Below, piece after piece: positions 1 to 8,106 of a DNA stretch of 14,821 bases. Source of the DNA: Strigomonas culicis (taxonomy: Eukaryota; Euglenozoa; Kinetoplastea; Trypanosomatida; Trypanosomatidae). A program made the translations under genes and the position numbers. The stretch is from the NCBI GenBank assembly GCA_000482145.1, contig AUXH01000483.1, positions 1-14,821 on the forward strand. The letters run 5' to 3'. Below the pieces are notes generated by a model. That model was not told the origin of the DNA. It searched no databases and was given only the letters and a program-made list of their open reading frames with translations. Each line of letters opens with the position of its first letter. Within the stretch, counting starts at the first letter, position 1.

Positions 1-674
1 GCCGGCGGCGCCCCCCGGCCCCTGCCAGCGCCGCCGCGGCCCCGCCCCGCGGCGCCCCGCGCGGGCGGCGCGGCCCACATGGCCTTCGCGGAGCTGTCGG
101 AGCGCTTCGCGCTGCGCACCGCCTCGATGAACGCGCGGTGCTCCTCGCGCCACTTGGTCTGCTTGATGGGCCGGTCGCGGTCCGTCGTGTAGCCGCCGCG
201 CTCGCCCCCGGTGCGGCGGCTGGCGCGGCCGACGGGCGGCGGCGCGCCGTCGTCCCCCACGTGGCGCTGCCCGCGGCTGTCGAAGACGCGGCGCTTCGCG
301 CCCCCCTTGCACACGCGCTCGTGGTACCCGATGCGGTCGTAGTTGAAGGCGCGGCCGCACCTCCCGCAGGGGTAGCGGTTGGCGTTCGCGAGCGGCGCCT
401 CCTCCGCGCCCTCCGCGCCGCGCTTCAGCCCGCGCGCGGCTGCGGCGCCGCCGCCGACAGGCAGCTCGTCCCCGAACGACGTGACGGTGCCCGACCCGGC
501 GGCCGGCGCACGGCCACCCCGCAGCGGCGCGGGCATGACCGGGCAGGGGCCCGTCGGGTTCAGCCGCCACCGCTGCACCGCCTTCTCGTAGCACTGGGGG
601 GTGTGGATATCGATGGAGGCGCTGCCGAAGCCCTTGCCACAGATGGAGCAGGTGAAAAACTTGGGTTGAGGCAT
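1..674 (-). CDS. C2HC-type zinc-finger protein, C-terminus cut by window edge
   Basis: The reading frame opens at the ATG at 674 and stays open for 224 codons to the left edge, so the C-terminus is missing. Two C-x2-C-x11-H-x3-C zinc knuckles are visible: residues C9, C12, H24, C28 and C103, C106, H118, C122. This spacing and the pairing of two knuckles match the C2HC zinc-finger family (ZC2HC1 type). The linker is Ala/Gly/Pro-rich and low in complexity. A charged stretch near residues 165-190 is followed by Arg-Gly repeats from about 205 to the edge, an RGG-like tail. The fingers suggest zinc-dependent protein or nucleic-acid binding; the actual role is unknown. It would be the last gene of the minus-strand unit visible here. 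GC is extremely high, more so than in any other gene in the window. A pyrimidine tract and AG at 806-835 fit a 5' UTR of about 131 nt. Family call is fairly safe, function is not. Confidence 0.8.
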   Translation of the reverse strand, partial: MPQPKFFTCSICGKGFGSASIDIHTPQCYEKAVQRWRLNPTGPCPVMPAPLRGGRAPAAGSGTVTSFGDELPVGGGAAAARGLKRGAEGAEEAPLANANRYPCGRCGRAFNYDRIGYHERVCKGGAKRRVFDSRGQRHVGDDGAPPPVGRASRRTGGERGGYTTDRDRPIKQTKWREEHRAFIEAVRSAKRSDSSAKAMWAAPPARGAAGRGRGGAGRGRGAPP

Positions 675-1383
675 CGCGTGCGCACTAATCAGGTTCGTGA
701 AGCGTCACGCAGCAAAAGAACTATTTTTTTTTTTGAAATAGGAGCGCGCAGACTAGCGCGCCACAAGCACGTCCGTAACTAAACTTGAAGCTATACCGGA
801 GCACCCTAGACATGAAGAGACGATAGAGAGAAAAGGTGAGTGCGTGTCCTGCTGCTGTCATCTGTTTATTATTTTTTTTATTATTATTGTTGGATCTATT
901 GCTGTCATTGCAGTAGAAGATGTTGTTATTAAAAAAAGGTCGTTGTATGCATTTACAAAACGTTTACACGATTAATGTAGTTTTTTTTTTCTGTTGTTGT
1001 TACAGTAGAATACACTTACTTATTAATTTGCATTATTAAGAGTTACAACTGTTCCTTTTAATTTCACACTAGTGCCACCTATTACGATTCCTCTGTGTCT
1101 CACAGTCTATTGGTTTTTCCTCTCCCTTTTTGTACTGTCGCTCTATTAAGGTACAGAAGGGAGATAATAGAAACGATGAGGAAGGTATCAGAGTAGAGCA
1201 ATCCACAAAAAAAAAAGGGAGACAGACAATAATATGAAAAAGGGATATATTAAGAAGAGTGGTACATCAGTTACCGTGTGAATAAAACTTTGTTCAGCGG
1301 CCACTGAAGGTGGAAAAGGGAAACTAAAAAAAAAAGAGGAAACAGGAGAAGGAAGGAAACCCGCTGTATTGCCGCTGCTGGAC
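675..1383. other. AT-rich intergenic region between DnaJ and zinc-finger genes
   Basis: No credible gene. It contains long T or A runs (for example 725-734, 980-990, 1207-1216, 1327-1335) and a purine-rich plus strand near 1140-1370. On the minus strand this should hold the DnaJ 3' UTR, a polyadenylation zone and the splice acceptor for the zinc-finger gene. Confidence 0.6.
806..835 (-). promoter_or_regulatory. predicted spliced-leader acceptor of the zinc-finger gene
   Basis: On the minus strand a pyrimidine-rich tract (about 808-835) is followed by AG at 807-806, giving a 5' UTR of roughly 131 nt. A closer AG at 686-685 is possible but has a poorer tract. Inferred from the general trypanosomatid trans-splicing rule. 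Confidence 0.45.
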
Positions 1384-2937
1384 TCAGAACCTGTAGAAGC
1401 CCTGCGGCATGCCGCCGCGGCCCCGGCGCGAGCGGCGCGCGCCCCCGCCACCAAAGGGATCGCCGCCCTGGGGAAACCCACCGAACGTGAAGCCGGCGCC
1501 CCCGCCGCCGCCCCCGAACATCATGTTCATCATGTTCGCTATGTCCTGCTCGCCCCCACCAAAGCCCCCCGCGTGCTGGTTCGCGCCCTCCACGTCATTG
1601 TCCATCATGCCCGAGTCGTACATGCGCTTCTTCTGCGGGTCCGACAGCACGCCGAAGGCCTCGCCGATCTCCTTGAACTCCTTCTCCGCGTGTGTCTTCT
1701 CCTCCTCGGAGGCGTGGGCCCACTTGTCGGGGTGCCATTGCAGGCAGGCGCGCTTGTAGGCGCGCTTGATGGTGTCCGCGTTCGACTCGTTCTGCGGCAG
1801 TCCCAGCGTTTTGTAGTAGTCCTTGCGCCGCGCCTTCTTCGCCCGCGCCTTGAGGTGGTTCAGCTCGGCCTCAAAGGACCGGTCCTGCTGCGCCGCCTCC
1901 TGCATGTCGCGGACAGCGTCCTCGTAGTTCTCGAGGCGCTCCTGGATGCGGCTGCGCCGCGCGAAGAGCTTCGCGCTGCTCCCGCCGTTGCTCATCGCAA
2001 ACTCACAGTCCATCAGCGCCCCCTTGAAGTCGTTCAGGTCCATCCGGGCGGCGGCACGGTTGCCGCGCAGCACCGCACTCATGCGCGTGTTGGAGGGGTC
2101 AAAGTCAATGGCGGAGCTGTACGCCTCGACGGCGTCGCGCGACCGCTTCTCCTTGAAGGCGGCGTTACCCTCCTCCTTCTTGGACTCGACGTGGCGGATC
2201 TTCTTCAGCAGGATGCGCGCGTCACTATTGTCGGGGTCCATCCCGAGCACCTCCCGCAGGATCGTCTGCGCGCTCTTGAAGCCGTCCTGGCCTCTGTAGT
2301 AGAACACGAGGGCGCGGAGGTACAAGTAAAGCGTGTCGCTGCTATGGCTGTACGCGAAGGCCTTCAACGCCTCGTTTGCCTCGTCCGGCGAGCTGGGCGC
2401 GCAGCACCGTGCGAACAAAAACGCAATGGCGGGGCAGTCGGGGAATTTTTTGAGCGGGCCGCGCAGCAGGCGCACCGCCTCCTGCGCGGTGTCCCGCTCC
2501 ACCATCTGCTTTGCGCGGTCGAGCGCCGACTTCGCCTCCGTCGCGGACGCGATGAGCTCCCTCAGGTTCGCCACCTCCTGCGGCGTCGCGTTGCCAGCGG
2601 TCACCACGTGCTGCAGGCCCTCCTGCAGCGCAGCAACCGCCTCGCCGAATTCGCCTAAGTTGCACAGAGCCGTGTGGAGGCGCGTGTACGCCTTGCAGAA
2701 GCACTTGTCGAGCTGCACGGCCACTCTTGCGTCCGCGGCAGCCTCCGCATAGGACCCTTTCTGAAGGTACGCCGCGCTGCGGTTGGAGAAGAGCACCGCC
2801 TCTGACGGATTCAGATCGATGGCTTTACTATAGTAATTTACCGCCGCCTCGTAGGACTTATTCTTAAACTCCTGGTTACCTTTCTCTTTCAAAGACTCCC
2901 AGGTCTCTGCCACGGAATCTTCTTCATCTACACTCAT
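1384..2937 (-). CDS. TPR-repeat DnaJ co-chaperone (DNAJC7/TPR2-like)
   Basis: A 517-residue protein. TPR repeats fill residues 13-114 (opening with KEKGNQEFKNKSYEAAV) and a second set lies at about 180-355 (opening with SKKEEGNAAFKEKRSRDAVEAY). A J domain follows at about 373-443 with the diagnostic HPD triad at 402-404, then a Gly/Phe- and Met-rich tail (about 457-510). Two TPR blocks followed by a J domain is the DNAJC7/TPR2 or DNAJC3 plan. Without a signal peptide a cytosolic place is more likely than the ER lumen. Known family role: the J domain stimulates Hsp70 ATPase, while TPR grooves hold the C-terminal tails of Hsp70/Hsp90, passing clients between them. The start is supported by a good pyrimidine tract ending in AG at 3001-3000, giving a 62-nt 5' UTR. 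The gene is GC-rich (42 of 60 bases at 1861-1920). No defects seen. Confidence 0.92.
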   Translation of the reverse strand: MSVDEEDSVAETWESLKEKGNQEFKNKSYEAAVNYYSKAIDLNPSEAVLFSNRSAAYLQKGSYAEAAADARVAVQLDKCFCKAYTRLHTALCNLGEFGEAVAALQEGLQHVVTAGNATPQEVANLRELIASATEAKSALDRAKQMVERDTAQEAVRLLRGPLKKFPDCPAIAFLFARCCAPSSPDEANEALKAFAYSHSSDTLYLYLRALVFYYRGQDGFKSAQTILREVLGMDPDNSDARILLKKIRHVESKKEEGNAAFKEKRSRDAVEAYSSAIDFDPSNTRMSAVLRGNRAAARMDLNDFKGALMDCEFAMSNGGSSAKLFARRSRIQERLENYEDAVRDMQEAAQQDRSFEAELNHLKARAKKARRKDYYKTLGLPQNESNADTIKRAYKRACLQWHPDKWAHASEEEKTHAEKEFKEIGEAFGVLSDPQKKRMYDSGMMDNDVEGANQHAGGFGGGEQDIANMMNMMFGGGGGGAGFTFGGFPQGGDPFGGGGARRSRRGRGGMPQGFYRF

Positions 2938-2999
2938 TGACAGTCAATACAGAAGCCAATGGAGAAGAAAGTAACAATAATTAAAAGGAAAAACACGGT

Positions 3000-3055
3000 C
3001 TATAAAAAGGGTAGAAACAAAGGAAAACAAAGAATGTAAGAATAAGAATTAACAA
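3000..3055 (-). promoter_or_regulatory. predicted spliced-leader acceptor of the TPR-DnaJ gene
   Basis: The minus strand carries a T/C-rich tract over about 3002-3055, ending in the first AG at 3001-3000. No other AG lies between it and the ATG at 2937. Inference from the trans-splicing pattern. Confidence 0.6.
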
Positions 3056-3395
3056 ACTAAAGGTATCAACTTAGAGTGGAAAAAAAAAGTAGCACAATAA
3101 AATATGAGAGAGTGAAAGTGGAATAAGAGAAAAAAAAAAGTAAAGAAGGAAGAAAACATACATGTCAGAAACCGAATAAAAAAAAAGTGGATACTACAAA
3201 GCAGAAAAGCAGTGTGCGGGAAGTACAAAGAATAAAAAAAGGAGGAAGTAGCATAAGATATTATAAATGTACAAAATCGCTTAAGTTCAGTAAAGAAAAC
3301 ATGTAGGATAGTAACACTAACGAAATAAAGAAACGAGGCAAAAGGCACAAAAAAAAAAACATGAGAAGAATAATAAAAACGTCGTATTCACTCAG

Positions 3396-3432
3396 ACCAA
3401 AGTCTAAGCGAGTTACCTTTAATCTCTTTGGT
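3396..3432. repeat. short inverted repeat in intergenic island
   Basis: ACCAAAG at 3396-3402 is mirrored by CTTTGGT at 3426-3432, with 23 bases between. It could form a 7-bp hairpin in RNA from either strand. It lies in a stretch of ordinary complexity amid simple sequence. Function unknown. Confidence 0.4.
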
Positions 3433-3960
3433 TTCTACTTCGCACATGTACTACGATTACTTTCTTAATGCTGTATTAAATAAATGAATTAGATAAGGGG
3501 AAAAAAAAAACAGAAAAAAAAAACTCACACAAGAGAACAAATAAAAACAATCACAAAGTAAAGAAAGAAAGATCAATTATAAAACCGTACTTCCATTTTA
3601 TAATCTCTCATTATTTCTTTCCTTTTTCTTTTCTTTTATATACATGTCTTTTTTAGTTACACTAGTCATTCTTAGAGTCGGTGGTAATTCGCTGTAATCT
3701 TGAAAGAAAGCACATCCACGCACACGAAGGCATTTCCAATCAATAAGTTTAAAAAAGAAAGTGAAAAGGGAAGTGCAAACAGCAGAAAAGGAAGGAATGA
3801 AGAGAGAAAAGAGAGAAAAAAATTCATACAGCCCAAACAAAAGGATAGTATTCGTAGGAGTGGCGTAGTCATCACCAGGGCATCGAGATACTTGTCGAAG
3901 GAAGGAACGGGCATGCAGTCGCAAGAAAGAACGCATTCGTTGTGGGCGGGTGCGTCTCTC

Positions 3961-6219
3961 TCAGTTTAAGTGGAAAAAGTCCCGTAGCATATCGCTACGC
4001 GCCGCCGCCACCACGTCGCGGCAGTTGTCATTCACGGCCAAGGATATGCCGAAAGTAAAGCTGCTGAGCGTGAAGGAGAAGGGCATCCGGCGGTACATGG
4101 CCGAGAAGAGGCGCGGCGAGAGCGTCATGGGGTGCAGCGGGTGTGGGTGGAACTTGAGCTTCTCGTTCATGCGGTGGCACAGCATGTGCTCCGCCTGTCG
4201 GCTGCGCTTCATCACGCTGAACGGGTACGTGGCAAACTGCGCCACGACGGCCGACGTGACGCCGGCCGCGAAGCGCGTCAGGAAGGTGTTGCACTCGAAG
4301 TAGTCCTTCAGCGTCCCGTACGTGGCGAAGCCGATGCCACCGAGCAGCCCCACACCGACTGTCGCCACATAGCAGCCTTCCCACAAGGAGCGCACCCCGT
4401 TACGCCGCGCCATGGCGTGCAGCAGCCAGAAGTAGGACTGGAAGCGCGGCGCCTGGTCTCGCGGCAGCAGTGCCACCCGCGTGCGCAGCAGGTCCAGCGG
4501 GTACAGCAGGAAGGTGCTCACAGCCGCCGCGCTGCCGCCGGCGAGGAAGTCGGCCGCGAAGGACTGCTCGTGGGTGTACAGGACGCGCTCCGCCATGACG
4601 CGGAAGACGTCGAAGAAGCCGTAGATGAGCGCGCCATACGGCACCACGCGCATCATCGCGACGTGGCCGCTGGTCCACATGTTCGGGTGGGACCGGATCT
4701 CGCGGAAGATGTACCTGGGAAGCTTCCGCAGCGTCAGCGGCTTGTCGCAGGCGCCCACCTGGTACGTGATCCGGAGCTTGTCGAGGGGGAGGGTCCAGAA
4801 CTTGCCCGTGGCGGCCGCCACGCTGCCGCACACGATGGCCTCCGGCAGCGACACGAGCGACTGGTGTTTGGAGACCGGCTTCTTCTCGTAATAGGCGCGC
4901 GTGCGGCGCTTGATGAGGTCGTTGACGGTGAAGCTCGTCGCGGTGGCGATGGGCCCCTTGATCCAGTTCATGGCGAGGCCCTTGTAAAGCCCCTGGCGCA
5001 GCCCCTCCTCCTTGTACACCGTCTTCAGCGCGTGCACGACGCCACGGTAGCGCCACGGCGTCACCTGCATGCGGCGGCGCACAATGTCCAGGGGGTAGGT
5101 GGCGGACTGGGCCACGAGACCGGAGAAGGCGCCCGCGGCCAGCCGCTGCCACACCGCGATGTCGCGGTCGCTCTGCAGGTGGTAGTAGCCCACAATGTAG
5201 TACTTGATCGTCTCGAAGCACGCAAAACTGCAGCCCGCGTAGGGCATGATGCCGACCAGCGTGGGGAAGAGGCCGCCGTACAGCGAGATGAGGCCCCGCT
5301 TGGCCGTGGCCTCTCGAAACGCGACCCGGTAGCTTGGCAGGCGGGTCTTGCCGGAGCTGCTCCGCGCGGCAAAGCGCGCACGCATGAGGTCCAGGGGGTA
5401 CGTGAAGGTCGTCGCCGTGGCGCCGGCGAGGGCGCCGCTCATGAAGCGCAGTGCGAACGCGCGACCCTCGTCGGTGCTGCCGTCCGGCAGCGGGTGCAGG
5501 AAGAGATACTGAAAGAAGCGGTGATAGTAGTCGAAGGAGGCGTACGTGATGGCCGCGTACGGGATGACGCGGAGCATGGTGGCACCGTTGCCGATCCACA
5601 GCCCAAGAATGCCGAACTCGCGCACGGTGTTCGCACCGAGTCGGAAGGCCTCCCGCATACTAAAGTGGCGTGTCGAATCCACCTGGAAAATGATCTTCAC
5701 ACGATCGCCAGGCGCGATCACCGTCTTGCTGACGGCACCGGCAATGCCGCCGGCCACAAAACCCTCCAGGAACCGCATCAAGGTCTTGAGAATGCTATTC
5801 GGTAGGTTTTTCTTTGTTGTGTCCTTCCCATCCACGACCTTATTCACCACCACGATCGTCGTGTACTCGCTGGAGCCTTCGAACACGATGATCTCCGTGC
5901 CCAGGGTGACGAAGCGGCGTCGGTTGTCCTTGCAGAAGTTCATCCACTGCGCCTCAGACAGCCCTCCCAGCTCCTCCTCATCGTACGACTCGACCAGCTC
6001 TATCAGCTGCACTTCGCTCATGGTGGTGAGAGGCTTCAGCTTCTTCACGAGCACCTCGATCGGCACGACGCGCGTGGTGACCGCCGAATGACCACGGTTG
6101 CCACTAGCGCTTTCCGGTCCATCTCGCGCACCCGGGTCCGGTGAGGTCTGACGCGGTGCGCTGACGGGAGGCTGCGATGCACGAGGGGCTGGCGCTTGGA
6201 GAGTTGGGGTTTCTGCCAT
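3961..6219 (-). CDS. tandem double mitochondrial carrier (two SLC25 domains in one protein)
   Basis: A 752-residue protein, more than twice the usual ~300 of an SLC25 carrier. Six carrier repeats show the Px[DE]xx[RK] signature or its remnant: P170-GDRVK, P275-LDLMR, P376-LDIVR, P478-LDKLR, P574-LDLLR and a degenerate P666-FSVMK in which Asp is replaced by S668. Repeats 1-3 (about 148-440) form one complete carrier, repeats 4-6 (about 455-752) a second. Repeat 1 (GGIAGAVSKTVIAPGDRVK) resembles the ATP-Mg/phosphate and CoA carrier branch, but the substrate is unknown. The first 150 residues are not carrier: a Pro/Ser-rich tip to about 45, then a folded-looking segment (53-145) with a possible degenerate EF-hand near 67-100. 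Expected site: mitochondrial inner membrane. The frame is unbroken, so this is one gene, not two. A pyrimidine-rich zone upstream predicts a 5' UTR of about 318 nt. Confidence 0.9.
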   Translation of the reverse strand: MAETPTLQAPAPRASQPPVSAPRQTSPDPGARDGPESASGNRGHSAVTTRVVPIEVLVKKLKPLTTMSEVQLIELVESYDEEELGGLSEAQWMNFCKDNRRRFVTLGTEIIVFEGSSEYTTIVVVNKVVDGKDTTKKNLPNSILKTLMRFLEGFVAGGIAGAVSKTVIAPGDRVKIIFQVDSTRHFSMREAFRLGANTVREFGILGLWIGNGATMLRVIPYAAITYASFDYYHRFFQYLFLHPLPDGSTDEGRAFALRFMSGALAGATATTFTYPLDLMRARFAARSSSGKTRLPSYRVAFREATAKRGLISLYGGLFPTLVGIMPYAGCSFACFETIKYYIVGYYHLQSDRDIAVWQRLAAGAFSGLVAQSATYPLDIVRRRMQVTPWRYRGVVHALKTVYKEEGLRQGLYKGLAMNWIKGPIATATSFTVNDLIKRRTRAYYEKKPVSKHQSLVSLPEAIVCGSVAAATGKFWTLPLDKLRITYQVGACDKPLTLRKLPRYIFREIRSHPNMWTSGHVAMMRVVPYGALIYGFFDVFRVMAERVLYTHEQSFAADFLAGGSAAAVSTFLLYPLDLLRTRVALLPRDQAPRFQSYFWLLHAMARRNGVRSLWEGCYVATVGVGLLGGIGFATYGTLKDYFECNTFLTRFAAGVTSAVVAQFATYPFSVMKRSRQAEHMLCHRMNEKLKFHPHPLHPMTLSPRLFSAMYRRMPFSFTLSSFTFGISLAVNDNCRDVVAAARSDMLRDFFHLN

Positions 6220-6416
6220 GCCGCGCGCGATCAGAGTCTAAAAGAGACGCGTGTAATGCGTCTTGGGTTCTCTAAAATGAATCCGTGACTGACACTATTT
6301 GTGTATATATAGATGTGTCCGTATAGTAAGACGTTGTTGCTTCGTGGAGCTTAGTTTGTAACTTTTGCTTTAACTTTTGTTGTTGTTATGGATTTGTTTT
6401 TCTTTTTATTTGCGTG

Positions 6417-6438
6417 TATATATATATATATATATATA
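6417..6438. repeat. (TA)11 microsatellite
   Basis: Eleven perfect TA units, read directly. It lies inside the predicted 5' UTR of the double carrier. Confidence 0.9.
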
Positions 6439-6537
6439 AAGAATTAAACGGTGTCTCTTTAGTGGATATATAATGAAATGGTGCGTTTACTCCTCTCCAG
6501 ACGTACAATTGATCGTAAGGATATGATAAGTTTGCTA

Positions 6538-6630
6538 CTTCATCGCCCGGTGAAAAAGAGGGGGGAGAGAATAAAACGGTAGTAAAGGGACAAAGAAAGA
6601 GAAAGTGTACCGAATGGAGAACAAGAGAAG
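6538..6630 (-). promoter_or_regulatory. predicted spliced-leader acceptor of the double carrier gene
   Basis: The plus strand is strongly purine-rich at about 6550-6635, so the minus strand is pyrimidine-rich; the first AG after it is at 6539-6538. That gives a 318-nt 5' UTR. A nearer AG at 6239-6238 follows only a weak tract. Inference. Confidence 0.45.
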
Positions 6631-6777
6631 GAAAACAATTGCACATTTGCTCGTGTGTGTCCCATCCCGATACGGTTTTTCACTTGGTATGTTTTGGTAT
6701 GCATATAGTGGTTCTAGTAGGGGTGGGTGCGCGCATACCCACACATATTGTACATGACCGTTGTTGAATCCTTTACA

Positions 6778-8103
6778 TCAGTTTTCCTTCCGGTGCAAAT
6801 AGGCATTGAGCTCTTCTCGCAGACCACCATACTCCGTCTTGTAGTCATCCGTGTTCAACTGGTAGAGCCGCAGCTGTTCCGTCGCGGTATCCAGTTTCCC
6901 TTGCGTGTCGAGCAGTTGTCGCCGCAGTATCTTCATCTCTACCTGTGATGAGCGGTCTTCCTCCGCCATCTTGACGGTGTTGGTGACGCCCTTCTTCCAG
7001 CTATCCTGCATGTTTTCCAAGTACACCCCCACCTCCCGCAGTGTCGGGGTCGGCGAGAGGCCCTGCACGACGGCCTTCATGGTGTGGCTCAACGGGAGCG
7101 CCTCCCGCTTGACGAGCGCCTCCTTTGGGCTGGCTGTGATCTTCTTCATCAGCTCCGCGTGGACAGCGGAGTCCTCCGACACCCCATCACCGCTGGCCTT
7201 GAGGGGCGGCAGGCGCACGGACTTCTGCGGATCGAAGGGCGCGATGATGTGCTGCGTGACGGGGTCGTAGAAGTGCTCCACCCAGTCCATCTGCGGCACG
7301 CGGCTGAACAGCTCCCCGACGATGCACGCGGCGTGGTACAACATGCCCTCATCGGAGACATCAAAGCTGCCCACGCGACTCGCCTTCTCGATGTGTATGG
7401 TCGCCATCGCGTCGCCGCGTGCGGCCTCGAGCGACGAGATGGCGTACACGGGGAAGATGAGCAAAGGCACGGCGTGACTGGGGGCCCCGCTGTTGACACG
7501 GCGATTCAGTGCGATACCGCTGCTCATAACGTCCATGTCCAGCGAGCCAAGGCAACGATGGTTCACGAGTTGCGGAGGGAAGCTAAGGGTAGCATTCACA
7601 TTCACGATGGAGAGCATATCGTCGTCGCGACGGATAAAAATGCTCCCGCTCGTGCCTCGCACGAGGCGCACCGTACCTTCCAGAATGTTATACAAGGTAC
7701 ACGTCAGGGAGCGCGCCACGCCTTTGGAAATCATGAGATGGTCTGTCGGCGCCGACTCGCGTGGAACCGGGCGCGCGATGAGCGCTGAGGGTTTCGTAAC
7801 CACCTTTGTCGCTCTGTTGGGTAAGACATTTCCCGTCTTCGAGGAGGCCCCCACGCCGCGCGGGTCCGCTTTCTTGGCGGTCCGACGCGTCGGGGAAGCA
7901 ACATTTTCTGCAGCAGCATCCAATGAAGAAGTGTTGTTTGTCCCCTTCTGTTGAGTCGCTGCACTCAGAGACGCTGCCACACGCTCCAAACGCACGACGA
8001 GCGGATCTAACTGATCATGGCGCAACGTGGAGTCAGGGGACGCTCCAAGAAGCTTCTTGAATACACTAATAACTAATTGCAGATCTTCAACGCTCTCATT
8101 CAT
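6778..8103 (-). CDS. GAF-like domain and C-terminal coiled-coil protein, function unknown
   Basis: A 441-residue protein that I do not recognise by name. Residues 1-50 look helical; 50-120 are a Ser/Ala/Lys-rich, probably disordered linker. Residues about 122-268 have a GAF-like pattern: a helix (ISKGVARSLTCTLYNILEG), strands (SGSIFIRRDDDMLSIVNVN), a small-residue turn with MSSGIALNRRVN, then a strand ending in an aliphatic core and a final helix (DEGMLYHAACIVGELFSRV). The C-terminus (about 383-437) is a charged heptad-like coiled coil. GAF folds often bind small ligands or mediate dimerisation; here this is only inferred from pattern. No signal peptide or membrane segment. In trypanosomatids such GAF or coiled-coil proteins are often cytoskeletal or flagellar, but nothing in the sequence proves that. 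The start is slightly uncertain: the first AG after the pyrimidine tract lies only 3 nt before the ATG; the next in-frame Met is residue 124 (7734). Confidence 0.8.
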   Translation of the reverse strand: MNESVEDLQLVISVFKKLLGASPDSTLRHDQLDPLVVRLERVAASLSAATQQKGTNNTSSLDAAAENVASPTRRTAKKADPRGVGASSKTGNVLPNRATKVVTKPSALIARPVPRESAPTDHLMISKGVARSLTCTLYNILEGTVRLVRGTSGSIFIRRDDDMLSIVNVNATLSFPPQLVNHRCLGSLDMDVMSSGIALNRRVNSGAPSHAVPLLIFPVYAISSLEAARGDAMATIHIEKASRVGSFDVSDEGMLYHAACIVGELFSRVPQMDWVEHFYDPVTQHIIAPFDPQKSVRLPPLKASGDGVSEDSAVHAELMKKITASPKEALVKREALPLSHTMKAVVQGLSPTPTLREVGVYLENMQDSWKKGVTNTVKMAEEDRSSQVEMKILRRQLLDTQGKLDTATEQLRLYQLNTDDYKTEYGGLREELNAYLHRKEN

Positions 8104-8106
8104 TTA

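Larger units (their letters stand above)
2938..3960. other. AT-rich, largely purine-biased intergenic region
   Basis: No credible gene. From 2950 to about 3360 and 3490-3590 the plus strand is A/G-rich, hence pyrimidine-rich on the coding minus strand. Two islands break the pattern: 3371-3480, more complex with an inverted repeat, and 3604-3660, a pyrimidine tract on the plus strand instead. Short frames here translate to Phe/Ser-rich or Lys/Glu-rich low-complexity peptides and are rejected. Confidence 0.6.
6220..6777. other. intergenic region with TA microsatellite
   Basis: No gene seen. It holds the likely 5' UTR of the carrier gene (6220-6537), its pyrimidine tract, and the 3' end of the upstream GAF-like gene. 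A (TA)11 run lies at 6417-6438. Confidence 0.6.

Noticed and set aside
138..782. Plus-strand 214-residue open frame
   Set aside because: Shadow of the minus-strand zinc-finger gene; Ala/Arg/Pro-rich with no recognisable domain, while the opposite strand has two clean zinc knuckles.
1369..2658. Plus-strand 429-residue open frame
   Set aside because: Antisense to the TPR-DnaJ gene, which has clear TPR and HPD motifs. GC-rich genes leave long antisense frames open.
4132..5805. Plus-strand 557-residue open frame (and minus-strand 4400-5599 in another frame)
   Set aside because: Both overlap the double carrier gene, whose six signatures identify the true frame. The shadows are Arg/His/Gly-rich without domain pattern.
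7084..7788. Plus-strand 234-residue open frame
   Set aside because: Antisense to the GAF-like gene; no motif and no pyrimidine tract upstream on that strand.
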